Positions 1 to 9,313 are shown, numbered from the stretch's first letter. The stretch is DNA of 64,000 nucleotides from Pseudomonas sp. TH41 (GCF_016650695.1 NZ_JAEKFH010000003.1:1570001-1634000), one strand, 5' to 3'. Translations and numbers: made by a program. Notes: generated from the letters alone by a model not told the origin.

Positions 1-488
<488 letters not shown>

Positions 489-622
489 GCACTCTCACTA
501 ACTTGAGAGGCCACCGCGAACCAGGTGTCGATGAACCCTTGTGAGGCGCACCTTACCGGCTTCATGTGGCTCAGAAGAAAAATACCGGGTCGGCATGATT
601 GCAGAACCCATGACCCAAGCCG

Positions 623-660
623 GGCCTGCGCCCCCCGACGAATATCGAGAGACGCAGGCC
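623..660 (-). terminator. Hairpin between braC and the permease gene (attenuator candidate)
   Basis: GGCCTGCG (623-630) is complementary to CGCAGGCC (653-660), giving an 8-bp GC-rich stem with a 22-nt loop just after the braC stop. There is no clear U-tract. Such intercistronic hairpins in bra/liv operons plausibly lower expression of the membrane genes relative to the binding protein; that role is inferred. Confidence 0.4.
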
Positions 661-676
661 TGGCGATGCGCTTATC

Positions 677-1810
677 TCACTTCTGTTTGTCCAGCTGGTG
701 GTATTTGCCCGCAGCATCCCACTGGTAAACCACGTAGTCGGAGATTTTCAGGTCGCCCTTGCTATCCCATTCCTTCTTGCCCATCACGGTTTCCACCGGA
801 TTGGCTTTCAGCCATTTAGCCGCGTCTTCACCTTTGTTCGTCTTGGCACCGTTGAAGCCGGCAGCCAGGGCTTGGACCGAGGCGTAGGCGTACAGGGTGT
901 AGCCTTCAGGCTCGTAACCGGACTTGCGGAAGGTTTCTACAACAGCCTTGCTGTCTGGAATCAGACGCGGGTCAGCGCCAAAGGTCATGTACACGCCGTC
1001 GACGTATGGAGCACCACCGGCAGTCGTCACCATTTCGTCAGTCACGATGCCGTCATCGGACATGAACTTGACGTCTTTCAGACCTTGCTCACGCAGCTGG
1101 TGGACCAGTGGACCGGCTTCCGGATGCAGGCCGCCAAAGTAAAGAACATCAGCCCCTACCGAACGGACCTTGGTGATCACGGCACTGAAATCTTTCTCGC
1201 CGCGGGTCAGACCTTCTTCAAGAACAGGTTTCACGCCACGCGCGGTCAACTGCTTGGCTGTCGCGTCCGCCAGGCCTTTACCGTAGGTGTCTTTGTCGTT
1301 GATGACGGCAACTTTCTTGCCTTTCAGGACGTCGACGATGTAGTTACCCGCGACGATACCTTGTTGGTCATCACGCCCGCACATACGCATCATGGCCGGC
1401 AGGCCGCGCTCGGTGACCGCCGGGTTGGTAGAGCCCGGAGTGATTGCGATGATGCCTGCGTCGGAGTAGACCTCGGAAGCAGGGATGGTCGACGACGAGC
1501 AGAAGTGCCCGACAACGCCGATAACCTTGTCCTGTACCATTTTGTTCGCGACAGCCACAGCCTGTTTCGGTTCGCAGGCGTCATCGCCCTGGACCAGTAC
1601 GATTTTCTCGCCGTTGATGCCGCCCTTGGCGTTGATTGCATCCGCCGCAGCTTGCGCGCCTTTCATGTATTGCAAGCCGAAGGAAGCGCTAGGACCGGTC
1701 ATCGGACCTGCCACACCAATTTTCACATCAGCCTGTGCAAACGCAGAAACACCCAATGCAGCTGCCACTGCGAGGGCCAGAAAGCCTTTCTTGTAAAACG
1801 TCTGGGACAT
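677..1810 (-). CDS. braC: Branched-chain amino acid ABC transporter substrate-binding protein (BraC/LivJ)
   Basis: A 377-aa periplasmic binding protein of the type I (Leu/Ile/Val-binding) fold. A signal peptide is visible: basic MSQTFYKKG, a hydrophobic core, then cleavage after the FAQA region before DVKIGVAGPMTG. The pattern DDACEPKQAVAVANK and the following GVVGHFCSSSTIPASEVY block, with the paired Cys of the family, match BraC/LivJ closely. It captures branched-chain amino acids and hands them to the BraDEFG membrane complex, whose first permease gene follows downstream. An in-frame ATG exists at 1825, but the start at 1810 is preferred because GGAG sits 9 bases upstream and the signal peptide begins there. 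A sigma-54 promoter and NtrC-like site lie upstream. Confidence 0.93.
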   Translation of the reverse strand: MSQTFYKKGFLALAVAAALGVSAFAQADVKIGVAGPMTGPSASFGLQYMKGAQAAADAINAKGGINGEKIVLVQGDDACEPKQAVAVANKMVQDKVIGVVGHFCSSSTIPASEVYSDAGIIAITPGSTNPAVTERGLPAMMRMCGRDDQQGIVAGNYIVDVLKGKKVAVINDKDTYGKGLADATAKQLTARGVKPVLEEGLTRGEKDFSAVITKVRSVGADVLYFGGLHPEAGPLVHQLREQGLKDVKFMSDDGIVTDEMVTTAGGAPYVDGVYMTFGADPRLIPDSKAVVETFRKSGYEPEGYTLYAYASVQALAAGFNGAKTNKGEDAAKWLKANPVETVMGKKEWDSKGDLKISDYVVYQWDAAGKYHQLDKQK

Positions 1811-1866
1811 GAGGTGGTGCTCCATGGTTTTTTTTAGTTGGCATTGCGACTTCTCTGAATGCTCAG

Positions 1867-1882
1867 AGCAAGGGCCGTGCCA
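1867..1882 (-). promoter_or_regulatory. Sigma-54 (RpoN) promoter of braC
   Basis: Read on the minus strand, TGGCACGGCCCTTGCT is a full match to the -24/-12 consensus TGGCACG-N4-TTGCW, with exactly 10 bases between the invariant GG (1881-1880) and GC (869-868 of the same kilobase). The predicted transcript start, about 12 bases on near 1856, lies about 45 bases before the braC ATG. This implies nitrogen- or amino acid-dependent activation by a bacterial enhancer-binding protein. Confidence 0.8.
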
Positions 1883-2080
1883 TCGGTTTTTTATTCTTCA
1901 AAAAGTCGCTGCTTTATTGTTATTTCGACTGTTTCGTTCCCATTTTCATTGGGTGTGCAACCGTCTAAACCGCGGAAGGTGAAACCATTTATTTTTAAAG
2001 GCGCAACCCTCGCGTGCCATCATTGCAACCGCGGCGTTAAACGACGTGCAACCACCCTGTAACAACGTGCGTCACCGAAG

Positions 2081-2097
2081 TGCACACTACTAGTGCG
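2081..2097. promoter_or_regulatory. NtrC-like enhancer site upstream of braC
   Basis: TGCACACTACTAGTGCG fits the dyad TGCAC-N7-GTGCA with one mismatch in the outer half-sites. It is about 215-240 bp upstream of the predicted sigma-54 start, a usable enhancer distance, and an A/T-rich tract (about 1890-2005) that could favour DNA bending lies between them. The rest of the 363-bp gap between braC and amaA (1811-2173) holds no convincing gene. Confidence 0.5.
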
Positions 2098-2173
2098 AAA
2101 CTGCTACAACTCGCACCACTACAGGCTAGTCGCTACGCCGAAAAACACCGCTCCCAGCAACAAAATTCAACAA

Positions 2174-3457
2174 TCAAATAACGATCCGCAAGCACTGGCC
2201 TGCGTGATACAGCGAAAACCCGGCTTCGTACAGACAACTGCGCAATCCCACTCCGGCCAATGGCTGCATAGGCGCAAAGGGAATCGGTAGCGCCTGAGGA
2301 TTTCCGTTACACAAATAATCGGCAAAGGCTTTGCCGACGACCGTGCCCGTCGTCACCCCCCGCCCGTTGTAACCGGTGACGGCCACCAAACCGGGCGCTG
2401 GCTCGAACAGACGCATCAAATGGTCGGGAGTAAAGGCGATGCAGCCGGTCCAGGTGCACTCCCATTCCACGGGTTTGAGGTACGGAAAATAATGCTGCTG
2501 AACCCGGTCGGCCCAGGCCTTGAGGAACCAGGCCGGCTTCTGATTGCCATTACCCAGACTGCCGAGCAACAGGCGACCGTCTTTGTCCCGGCGAATGCTG
2601 CTGAGTACCTGACGAGTGTCCCAGGAGCCCTGTCCACCGGGCAAGATTTGCTGTGCAGCCTCTTCTGTCAGCGGCACCGAAGCCACTTGATAGTAATAAC
2701 CGGGGAAGAAATTGCGTCGCAGCTCGGTCCAGTCGCCTTCTGTGTAGGCGTTGGAGGCGATGACCACTTGCTCGGCCAGCACCGAACCCTGGGCAGTCTG
2801 AACTGACCAGCGCTGGCCCTGACGTTCGAGCCGGGTCACCGGGGAATGATCGAACAGCTGACCGCCGAGGCCGATGGCCGCTTTGGCCAGGCCGGTCGTA
2901 TAGGCCATCGGATTGAGGGTGCCAGCACGTCGATCGAGTAAGGCGGCAGCGATTTTTTGGGTGCCGGTCGCTTGTTCGCAGGCTTTCCCCGTCAGCAATT
3001 CCACCGGCGCCCCACGACGCTTCCATTGTTCTTCACGACTGCGCAGATCGGCTTCGCCACGGGCGTTGTGCGCCATGTGAAGCGTGCCTTCGCGGCGCAA
3101 CTGGCAATCGATGTTGTACTTGTCCACCAGGCTGAACACCAGGGACGGAGCGGCGCCAAGCATGCGATTGAGCTGACTGCCCACCGCTTCGCCGAAACCG
3201 GCTTCGATCTCGTCCGGTGCTATCCACATGCCGGCGTTGACCAGTCCGACATTGCGTCCCGAACCGCCATGACCGGCGCGATGCGCTTCCAGCACACACA
3301 CCGTTTTACCCTGTTCCAGCAGATGCACCGCCGCCGACAGCCCGGTGAAACCAGCACCGATGACGCAAACGTCGACCTTGACTTCACCCTTGAGCGCCGC
3401 GTTATCAGGCCTTTGCGGCGTCAGTTTTTCCCACAGACACTCTTCGTGTAACGGCAT
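2174..3457 (-). CDS. amaA: FAD-dependent L-pipecolate oxidase (AmaA)
   Basis: A 427-aa flavoprotein of the DAO/glycine oxidase family. The dinucleotide-binding motif GAGFTG is at residues 34-39 (in DVCVIGAGFTGLSA), with the family Glu about 20 residues on. A C-terminal FAD closure ITGYNGRGV-like segment reads VTGYNGRGVTTGTVVGKAFA. The next upstream gene is an antiquitin-type aldehyde dehydrogenase, and a LysR gene follows divergently. This is the same trio as P. putida PP_5257-PP_5259, where AmaA oxidises L-pipecolate to piperideine-6-carboxylate and AmaB completes oxidation to 2-aminoadipate in lysine degradation. A REPIN separates it from amaB (142-bp gap). A gamma-glutamylputrescine or other amine oxidase would look similar; the neighbours favour AmaA. 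Confidence 0.8.
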   Translation of the reverse strand: MPLHEECLWEKLTPQRPDNAALKGEVKVDVCVIGAGFTGLSAAVHLLEQGKTVCVLEAHRAGHGGSGRNVGLVNAGMWIAPDEIEAGFGEAVGSQLNRMLGAAPSLVFSLVDKYNIDCQLRREGTLHMAHNARGEADLRSREEQWKRRGAPVELLTGKACEQATGTQKIAAALLDRRAGTLNPMAYTTGLAKAAIGLGGQLFDHSPVTRLERQGQRWSVQTAQGSVLAEQVVIASNAYTEGDWTELRRNFFPGYYYQVASVPLTEEAAQQILPGGQGSWDTRQVLSSIRRDKDGRLLLGSLGNGNQKPAWFLKAWADRVQQHYFPYLKPVEWECTWTGCIAFTPDHLMRLFEPAPGLVAVTGYNGRGVTTGTVVGKAFADYLCNGNPQALPIPFAPMQPLAGVGLRSCLYEAGFSLYHAGQCLRIVI

Positions 3458-3486
3458 TGCCAGACTCCAACAGAAACCTAACCAAT

Positions 3487-3587
3487 TGTAGGAGCGAGCT
3501 TGCTCGCGAAAAACGTCGGGGCAAACGCGTTAAAGCAGCACACACGCGTTATCGTTGACGATCATCGCGAGCAAGCTCGCTCCTACA
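3487..3587. repeat. REPIN, family A (amaA-amaB gap)
   Basis: Two inverted copies of the core GTAGGAGCGAGCTTGCTCGC border about 55 bases of internal sequence. The right side contains ATCGTTGACGATCATCGCGA, also seen in the other family A elements. It lies inside the presumed amaB-amaA transcription unit. Confidence 0.9.
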
Positions 3588-3599
3588 GGGGATCACCGC

Positions 3600-5090
3600 T
3601 TAGTCGAATGTAATCCCTTGAGCCAGCGGCAGCTCCAGCGAGTAGTTCACGGTATTGGTCTGACGGCGCATGTACCCGCGCCATGCATCGGAGCCCGACT
3701 CACGACCACCGCCGGTTTCTTTCTCGCCACCGAACGCACCGCCGATTTCCGCGCCGCTCGGGCCGATGTTGACGTTGGCGATGCCGCAGTCGCTGCCGAC
3801 AGCCGACATGAATTGCTCGGCTTCACGCACGTCGGTGGTGAAGATGCACGACGACAGGCCTTGAGGCACGGCATTGTTCAGGCGCAGTGCTTCGGCGAAA
3901 TCACTGTAACCGACCACGTACAGAATCGGCGCGAACGTTTCGTGACACACCACGTCGCTCTGCTCCGGCATTTCGACGATCGCTGGCGATACGTAGTAAG
4001 CATTGGGGTATTTGTCTTCCAGCTGACGCTTGCCGCCGAACACCCGGCCACCTTCGCTCAAGGCTTGTTCCAGGGCGTCTTGCATGTTGTCGAAGCTGTG
4101 TTTGTCGATCAGCGGGCCGATCAGATTGCCTTCCAGCGGATTGCCGATACGCACTTTGGAATAAGCGGCTTTCAGGCGGGTGACGATCTCTTCTTTCACC
4201 GACTCATGAGCAATCAGACGACGCAGCGTGGTGCAGCGCTGGCCGGCGGTGCCGACGGCGCTGAACAGAATGGCGCGAACGGCCATGTCCAGGTCGGCGC
4301 TTGGGCCGAGGATCATTGCGTTATTGCCGCCCAGTTCAAGAATGCTTCGCGCGAAACGTGCGGCGATTTTCGGCGCCACTTCACGGCCCATGCGGGTGCT
4401 GCCGGTGGCGCTGATCAAGGCGACACGCGGGTCATCGACCAGGGCTTCGCCAGCATCGCGGCCGCCGATGATCACTTGGCTCAGATGCGGAGGCGCATCG
4501 CTGAAGTTTTTCAGTACGCGGTCAAACAGCGCCTGGCACGCCAGGGCGGTCAACGGGGTTTTTTCCGACGGTTTCCAGATCACCGGGTTGCCGCAGACCA
4601 GCGCCAGCGTGGTGTTCCACGCCCAGACCGCCACCGGGAAGTTGAACGCGCTGATCACGCCGACGATGCCCAGCGGGTGCCAGGTTTCGCGCATGTGGTG
4701 GCCAGGACGCTCGGAAGCGATAGTCAAGCCGTACAGCTGACGGGACAAACCGACCGCGAAATCGCAGATGTCGATCATTTCCTGCACTTCACCCAGGCCT
4801 TCCTGAGTGATCTTGCCGGCTTCCCAGGACACCAGCTCGCCCAGATCCGCCTTGTATTCGCGCAGAATGTCGCCCAACTGACGCACCAGTTCGCCACGGC
4901 GCGGTGCCGGGACCTTGCGCCACAGTTCGAACGCATGATCTGCGCGACTGATGTGCTGCTCGACTTCAGCGGCGCCTTCCCAATTCACGGCAGCGATCTG
5001 GCTGCCATCGATCGGCGAATGCACCGGCACTTTGCCGTTCTGGTACAGGGCCGGGTTCACACCAAGACGATCAAGCAATGCGGCAACCAT
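3600..5090 (-). CDS. amaB: L-2-aminoadipate-6-semialdehyde / piperideine-6-carboxylate dehydrogenase (AmaB)
   Basis: A 496-aa NAD-dependent aldehyde dehydrogenase resembling the ALDH7 (antiquitin) family. The catalytic Cys is about residue 286 in TAGQRCTTLRR, and the general base Glu is about residue 252 in LELGGNN. The cofactor motif SATGSTRMGR is at 227-236, and ISAFNFPVAVWAWNT is a typical antiquitin segment. In pseudomonads AmaB oxidises the semialdehyde produced from pipecolate to L-2-aminoadipate. It is probably co-transcribed with amaA downstream and divergent from a LysR-type regulator upstream. Its length matches the family. Confidence 0.88.
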   Translation of the reverse strand: MVAALLDRLGVNPALYQNGKVPVHSPIDGSQIAAVNWEGAAEVEQHISRADHAFELWRKVPAPRRGELVRQLGDILREYKADLGELVSWEAGKITQEGLGEVQEMIDICDFAVGLSRQLYGLTIASERPGHHMRETWHPLGIVGVISAFNFPVAVWAWNTTLALVCGNPVIWKPSEKTPLTALACQALFDRVLKNFSDAPPHLSQVIIGGRDAGEALVDDPRVALISATGSTRMGREVAPKIAARFARSILELGGNNAMILGPSADLDMAVRAILFSAVGTAGQRCTTLRRLIAHESVKEEIVTRLKAAYSKVRIGNPLEGNLIGPLIDKHSFDNMQDALEQALSEGGRVFGGKRQLEDKYPNAYYVSPAIVEMPEQSDVVCHETFAPILYVVGYSDFAEALRLNNAVPQGLSSCIFTTDVREAEQFMSAVGSDCGIANVNIGPSGAEIGGAFGGEKETGGGRESGSDAWRGYMRRQTNTVNYSLELPLAQGITFD

Positions 5091-5214
5091 GGGTCACTCC
5101 TCAAGCAAAAAACAGAAAACGTACAGCCGGATTAATCCGGCTGATCAGACCTGTAGTTTTAGCTCCCCAGAGGTTACCCAACAAACGACCTTTAAGAGAG
5201 ATATCATTCCGTTT

Positions 5215-5229
5215 ATTCATGCTGCGAAT
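5215..5229. promoter_or_regulatory. Possible LysR-type operator in the amaB-lysR intergenic region
   Basis: ATTC-N7-GAAT (ATTCATGCTGCGAAT) is a small dyad containing the T-N11-A pattern used by LysR-type regulators. It lies 35 bases before the regulator's start in the 174-bp divergent gap (5091-5264). The motif is short and could be chance. Confidence 0.3.
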
Positions 5230-5264
5230 TGCTGGTAAGAAAGAAACAAGAAAAAGGACAAGCC

Positions 5265-6173
5265 ATGCTGAATAAACGCTACCTGCCGTCGATCACCGCA
5301 CTGCAGTGTTTCGAGGCCGTGACCCGGCATTTGAGCTTCACCCGGGCCGCCGAAGAGCTGAACCTGACCCAGAGCGCGGTCAGCAAACAGGTCGCGCAAC
5401 TGGAAGAGTTGTTGCAGCACCTGTTGTTCCGTCGGGTGCGTCGACGCCTGCAAATGACACCGGCCGGTGATCTGTACCTGGTGGAAGTACGAAAAATCCT
5501 CACCCAAGTCGAGATGTCGACCCATTACCTGCGCTCCTACGGCGGTGACACCGAAGTCTTGCGCGTTTCCACACCGCCGACGTTCGGTGCGCGCTGGCTG
5601 GTGCCACGCTTGAAAGGCTGGCGCCTGCGCCATCCGTCGATTCATCTCGACCTGTGCAGTGAGCAGGAAGCTGACGATCTACTGCAAGGTCGCAGCGACC
5701 TGGCGTTCTACTTCGGCCAAGGCTCACGTCCCGGCACCGAATGCCTGAAATTGTTCAGCGAAGAGCTTGTTCCTGTATGTGCACCGGGCAGCCTGCCTGA
5801 CACGCCGTTCACCGATCCGACACAGCTCACTGACCTGGTCCTGCTGCAAAACGCCTCGCGCCCACAGGCCTGGCACGACTGGTTCGACAGCCAGGGCTAC
5901 CACACCGAACACAGCTACCACGGCCCGCGCTTCGAAACTTTTTATATGTGCATTCGCGCAGCGCAAGTGGGCTGTGGCGTGGCGCTGCTGCCACGGTTTC
6001 TGGTGGAAGAGGAACTGGCCGACGGCAAACTGGTCATTCCCTGGAAGCATGCGATGCCCAGTTCCGATGCCTATTACCTGGCGTACCCGGAGCATTCAGC
6101 GGAAGTGCCCAAGGTCCGGGATTTTGTGAAGTGGATGCTGGAGCAGGTAGATAATCCAACCACCACCGATTAA
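5265..6173 (+). CDS. LysR family transcriptional regulator (divergent from amaB)
   Basis: A 302-aa regulator. The N-terminal winged helix-turn-helix is plain: LQCFEAVTRHLSFTRAAEEL then NLTQSAVSKQVAQLEELL. The effector-binding domain follows, with VSTPPTFGARWLVPRL starting around residue 93 as in the GcvA-like subgroup. The start at 5265 has AAGGA six bases upstream; an upstream TTG at 5229 is in frame but lacks a ribosome site. Its position, divergent from amaB and matching PP_5259 of P. putida, suggests control of lysine/pipecolate catabolism. The effector is unknown. Confidence 0.88.
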   Translation: MLNKRYLPSITALQCFEAVTRHLSFTRAAEELNLTQSAVSKQVAQLEELLQHLLFRRVRRRLQMTPAGDLYLVEVRKILTQVEMSTHYLRSYGGDTEVLRVSTPPTFGARWLVPRLKGWRLRHPSIHLDLCSEQEADDLLQGRSDLAFYFGQGSRPGTECLKLFSEELVPVCAPGSLPDTPFTDPTQLTDLVLLQNASRPQAWHDWFDSQGYHTEHSYHGPRFETFYMCIRAAQVGCGVALLPRFLVEEELADGKLVIPWKHAMPSSDAYYLAYPEHSAEVPKVRDFVKWMLEQVDNPTTTD

Positions 6174-6178
6174 CGCCC

Positions 6179-6318
6179 TGTAGGAGCTGTGTAGGAGCTG
6201 TGTAGGAGCTGTGTAGGAGCTGCCGAGTGAAACGAGGCTGCGATCTTTTGATTTTGCTTTGAAATAGCCAGATCAAAAGATCGCAGCCTCGTTTCACTCG
6301 ACAGCTCCTACACAGTTC
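6179..6318. repeat. REPIN-like palindrome, family B variant, with 11-bp tandem arrays on both arms
   Basis: The centre is a long hairpin: arms GAGTGAAACGAGGCTGCGAT and its complement surround a short A/T-rich loop. The left end carries the terminal unit TAGGAGCTGTG in tandem (6181-6191, 6192-6202, 6203-6213, then a variant). The right end continues beyond 6318 as CACAGTTCCAA repeated from 6311 to 6354, then degenerate copies to about 6392. The whole 297-bp gap between the LysR gene and pncB is occupied by this structure and its repeats. Confidence 0.85.
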
Positions 6319-6392
6319 CAACACAGTTCCAACACAGTTCCAACACAGTTCCAACACAGCCGCCCCAACACAGCCCAAACACAGCCCCAACA
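6311..6392. repeat. Tandem 11-bp repeat CACAGTTCCAA and degenerate copies
   Basis: Four exact copies of CACAGTTCCAA (6311-6354) are followed by three variants containing CACAGCC. The unit is a two-base variant of the reverse complement of the left array unit GTGTAGGAGCT, so both ends of one palindromic element appear to have expanded by slippage. Confidence 0.85.
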
Positions 6393-6470
6393 TGGACGAT
6401 GCAGAAATCACTGGCATTACCCGCCAACGATATGCGCCACTAGCACTATTCAATGTGGAGAATCCCCGTT

Positions 6471-7697
6471 ATGAGCGAGAGTGTGTTTGCCGATCGTATC
6501 GTGCAGAACCTGCTCGACACCGACTTCTACAAACTGACGATGATGCAGGCGGTGCTGCACAACTACCCGAACGTAGAAGTTGAATGGGAGTTTCGTTGCC
6601 GTAACAGTGAGGATTTGCGCCCGTACCTGGCGGAGATCCGTTTCCAGATCGAGCGCCTGGCCGAGTTGAGCCTGTCCGCCGACCAGCTGAGCTTCATGGA
6701 GCGCATCAGCTTCATGAAGCCGGACTTCCTGCGTTTTCTCGGGCTGTTTCGCTTCAACCTGCGCTACGTCCACACCGGGATCGAAAACGGCGAGTTGTTC
6801 ATCCGTCTGCGTGGGCCGTGGTTGCATGTGATCCTGTTCGAAGTGCCGCTATTGTCCATTGTCAGCGAAGTGCGCAATCGCTACCGCTACCGTGAAATCG
6901 TTCTGGAACAGGCCCGCGAGCAGCTCTATCGCAAGTTCGACTGGCTGACCGCCAATGCCAGCAGCGAAGAATTGTCCGAATTGCAGGTAGCCGATTTCGG
7001 CACTCGCCGTCGCTTCTCATACCGCGTGCAGGAAGAAGTGGTGAACGTGCTCAAGCACGATTTCCCCGGACGTTTCGTCGGCACCAGCAATGTGCATTTG
7101 TCCCGGGAACTGGACATGAAACCACTGGGCACCATGGCCCACGAGTGGATCATGGCCCACCAGCAACTCGGCCCCCGGCTGATCGACAGCCAGATTGCCG
7201 CCCTCGATTGCTGGGTTCGCGAATATCGCGGTTTGCTGGGGATCGCCCTGACCGACTGCATCACCACCGATGCATTTCTCAATGATTTCGATCTGTACTT
7301 TGCCAAGCTTTTCGACGGCCTGCGCCACGATTCCGGGGATCCCGTGATCTGGGCAGAAAAAGCCATCGCCCACTATCACAAGCTCGGCATCGACCCGATG
7401 AGTAAGACGTTGGTGTTCTCGGACAGCCTGACACTGCCCAAGTCGCTGGAAATATTCCGGGCATTACGCGGTCGGATCAATGTCAGCTTCGGCATCGGCA
7501 CCAACCTGACGTGCGATATTCCAGGTGTCGAACCGATGAGCATCGTGCTTAAAATGGCGGCCTGCAACGGCCAACCGGTGGCAAAAATCTCCGACGAGCC
7601 GGGCAAGACTCACTGCAAAGACCCAAATTTCGTCGCCTATTTGCGACACGTTTTCAAAGTTCCTGCCGCCCTTTCCAGCACATCAAGCAAGGAGTGA
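6471..7697 (+). CDS. pncB: Nicotinate phosphoribosyltransferase
   Basis: A 408-aa cytoplasmic enzyme that converts nicotinate and PRPP to nicotinate mononucleotide in the Preiss-Handler NAD salvage route. The opening [19 protein letters not shown] and the segment [16 protein letters not shown] are family signatures. [16 protein letters not shown] carries the conserved His region, and [12 protein letters not shown] provides phosphate-binding residues near the C-terminus. The start at 6471 (MSESVF) has GGAG 10 bases upstream. It is followed after 4 bases by nadE, and the ribosome site of nadE lies within the last codons of pncB, so the two are co-translated. NadE later amidates the deamido-NAD formed from this product. 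Confidence 0.95.
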   Translation: MSESVFADRIVQNLLDTDFYKLTMMQAVLHNYPNVEVEWEFRCRNSEDLRPYLAEIRFQIERLAELSLSADQLSFMERISFMKPDFLRFLGLFRFNLRYVHTGIENGELFIRLRGPWLHVILFEVPLLSIVSEVRNRYRYREIVLEQAREQLYRKFDWLTANASSEELSELQVADFGTRRRFSYRVQEEVVNVLKHDFPGRFVGTSNVHLSRELDMKPLGTMAHEWIMAHQQLGPRLIDSQIAALDCWVREYRGLLGIALTDCITTDAFLNDFDLYFAKLFDGLRHDSGDPVIWAEKAIAHYHKLGIDPMSKTLVFSDSLTLPKSLEIFRALRGRINVSFGIGTNLTCDIPGVEPMSIVLKMAACNGQPVAKISDEPGKTHCKDPNFVAYLRHVFKVPAALSSTSSKE

Positions 7698-7701
7698 ATT
7701 C

Positions 7702-8529
7702 ATGCAAGCCGTACAGCGTGAGATTGCTGAGCAGCTCAAGGTTCAACCGCCATTCGCCGACCAGGCTGCCCTCGAGGCCGAAATCGCTCGGCGCATCACC
7801 TTTATCCAGGATTGCCTGGTCAATTCCGGGCTCAAGACCCTGGTATTGGGCATTAGCGGTGGTGTCGATTCCCTGACGGCCGGCCTGCTGGCCCAGCGCG
7901 CCATGCATGAGCTACGCGCCCGCAGCGGTGACGACAGCTACAAGTTCATCGCCGTGCGCCTGCCGTACGAAACCCAGTTCGATGAACACGACGCCCAGGC
8001 CTCGGTGGATTTCATCGCCCCGGACGAGCGTCACACCGTGAACATCGGCCCGGCCGTCAAATCCCTGGCCAATGAAGTCGCAGCTTTCGAAGGCAAGCAC
8101 GCCGTCTCGGTGGACTTCGTCCTCGGCAATACCAAGGCGCGGATGCGCATGGTCGCCCAATACACCATCGCTGGTGCGGCCCATGGCCTGGTGATCGGCA
8201 CCGACCATGCAGCGGAAGCGGTGATGGGTTTCTTCACCAAATTCGGTGATGGCGCCTGCGACCTGGCACCGCTTAGTGGTCTGGTGAAAAACCAGGTTCG
8301 GGCCATCGCTCGCCGTTTCGGCGCGCCGGAATCGCTGGTGGAAAAAGTCCCGACCGCCGACCTGGAAGACCTGTCACCCGGCAAACCGGACGAAGCATCC
8401 CACGGCGTGACGTATGCCGAAATCGACGCGTTTCTGCACGGCGAGCCGGTGCGCGCGGAAGCCTTCAAGATCATCTGCGACACGTACAAAAAGACCCATC
8501 ACAAGCGCGTGATGCCGTTTGCACCGTGA
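7702..8529 (+). CDS. nadE: NH3-dependent NAD+ synthetase
   Basis: A 275-aa enzyme that amidates nicotinic acid adenine dinucleotide to NAD with ATP and ammonia. The ATP pyrophosphatase P-loop reads [17 protein letters not shown], and [13 protein letters not shown] and [19 protein letters not shown] are typical of NadE. It has no glutaminase domain, and its length equals that of the E. coli enzyme. AAGGAG (7689-7694), inside the end of pncB, is its ribosome site. It is the last gene of the pncB-nadE unit; a REPIN separates it from convergent azurin. Confidence 0.95.
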   Translation: MQAVQREIAEQLKVQPPFADQAALEAEIARRITFIQDCLVNSGLKTLVLGISGGVDSLTAGLLAQRAMHELRARSGDDSYKFIAVRLPYETQFDEHDAQASVDFIAPDERHTVNIGPAVKSLANEVAAFEGKHAVSVDFVLGNTKARMRMVAQYTIAGAAHGLVIGTDHAAEAVMGFFTKFGDGACDLAPLSGLVKNQVRAIARRFGAPESLVEKVPTADLEDLSPGKPDEASHGVTYAEIDAFLHGEPVRAEAFKIICDTYKKTHHKRVMPFAP

Positions 8530-8550
8530 ATCCCTCCCCGCATAGAAAAC

Positions 8551-8664
8551 TGTAGGAGCGAGCTTGCTCCGGGCGGCGTTCCGACGATGGACTCAAGAGC
8601 GCCGCGTTTAGTCAGTAAACACGCGTTATCGTTAACGACCATCGCGAGCAAGCTCGCTCCTACA
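8551..8664. repeat. REPIN, family A (nadE-azu convergent gap)
   Basis: The left repeat GTAGGAGCGAGCTTGCTCCG is followed by GGCGGCGTTCC, a variant end. The right repeat is the standard inverted core ending in GCTCGCTCCTACA, and the internal ATCGTTAACGACCATCGCGA block is shared with other family A elements. It fills the gap between two convergent genes and may act as a transcript end. Confidence 0.88.
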
Positions 8665-8673
8665 GTGGACCGA

Positions 8674-9120
8674 TTACTTCAGGGTAACCGTGCCTTTCAT
8701 CATCGAGATGTGGCCAGGGAACGAGCAGAAGAAACCGTAGGCTTCGCCAGCGGCCAGTTTCGAGACATCGAAGGTCACCGAGTCGGTCTCCTTGGCACCA
8801 ATGACTTTGGTGTGAGCGATGATGCGTGCGTCACCATCAGGCAGGTAGTTCTTTTCGATGCCTGCGGCCAAACCAGCGGTAGCAATCGGCTGCATATCGG
8901 CCTCTTTGCTGAGTACCCAGTTATGACCCATGACAGTTTTCGGCAAGCTGCCCGAGTGGGTCAGCTCCACAGTGAATGTCTTGCAGCTCTTGTCGATTTC
9001 AATGGCCTTCGTGTTGTAAGACATTTGGTCAGTGGAATCGATGGTGGTCTTGCACTCGGCAGCCATCAATTGACTGCTGGCCAGTGTCAGCAGGGATACC
9101 GCAACAAGTTTGGCAAACAT
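8674..9120 (-). CDS. azu: Azurin (periplasmic blue copper protein)
   Basis: A 148-aa precursor with a 20-residue signal peptide ending QLMA before the mature start AECKTT, leaving 128 residues as in other azurins. Copper ligands are visible: the Gly-His pair in MGHNWV and the Cys/His/Met set in [10 protein letters not shown]. The disulfide pair is Cys3 of the mature chain and the Cys of SCKTF. It carries single electrons in the periplasm, linked to nitrite reductase and peroxidase systems and to redox stress. Upstream in-frame codons to 9219 are not credible because the signal peptide begins at 9120, preceded by GGAGATT. It is a monocistronic gene, convergent with nadE. Confidence 0.97.
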   Translation of the reverse strand: MFAKLVAVSLLTLASSQLMAAECKTTIDSTDQMSYNTKAIEIDKSCKTFTVELTHSGSLPKTVMGHNWVLSKEADMQPIATAGLAAGIEKNYLPDGDARIIAHTKVIGAKETDSVTFDVSKLAAGEAYGFFCSFPGHISMMKGTVTLK

Positions 9121-9192
9121 GGTGAATCTCCAAGGCTGGGTTAAAGAAAATGCGAATGGACAGAAGACTGCCTGAAAACTTCGCAAGTTCCT

Positions 9193-9206
9193 ATGACCTG
9201 TATCAA
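9193..9206 (-). promoter_or_regulatory. Candidate Anr/FNR-type box upstream of azurin
   Basis: On the minus strand TTGATACAGGTCAT has a perfect TTGAT half-site and a partial second half (GTCAT versus ATCAA), 8 of 10 informative bases. It sits 73-86 bp before the azurin start, compatible with a centre near -40. Azurin of P. aeruginosa is known to be activated by Anr. One half-site is weak. Confidence 0.45.
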
Positions 9207-9313
9207 AAATTGTATACAACTTTCGGGCTATGACCCCTATCGAAACAATCTACCAGCCAGACGTCTAGGGCGGCCCTATCATCAGGTCGTACTACTCAAC
9301 TGGAGCGTCTGTC

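Noticed and set aside
6181..6392. Repeats looking like a small CRISPR array
   Set aside because: The units are 11 bp and directly adjacent, with no spacers and no cas genes nearby; they are slippage repeats on a REPIN-like palindrome.
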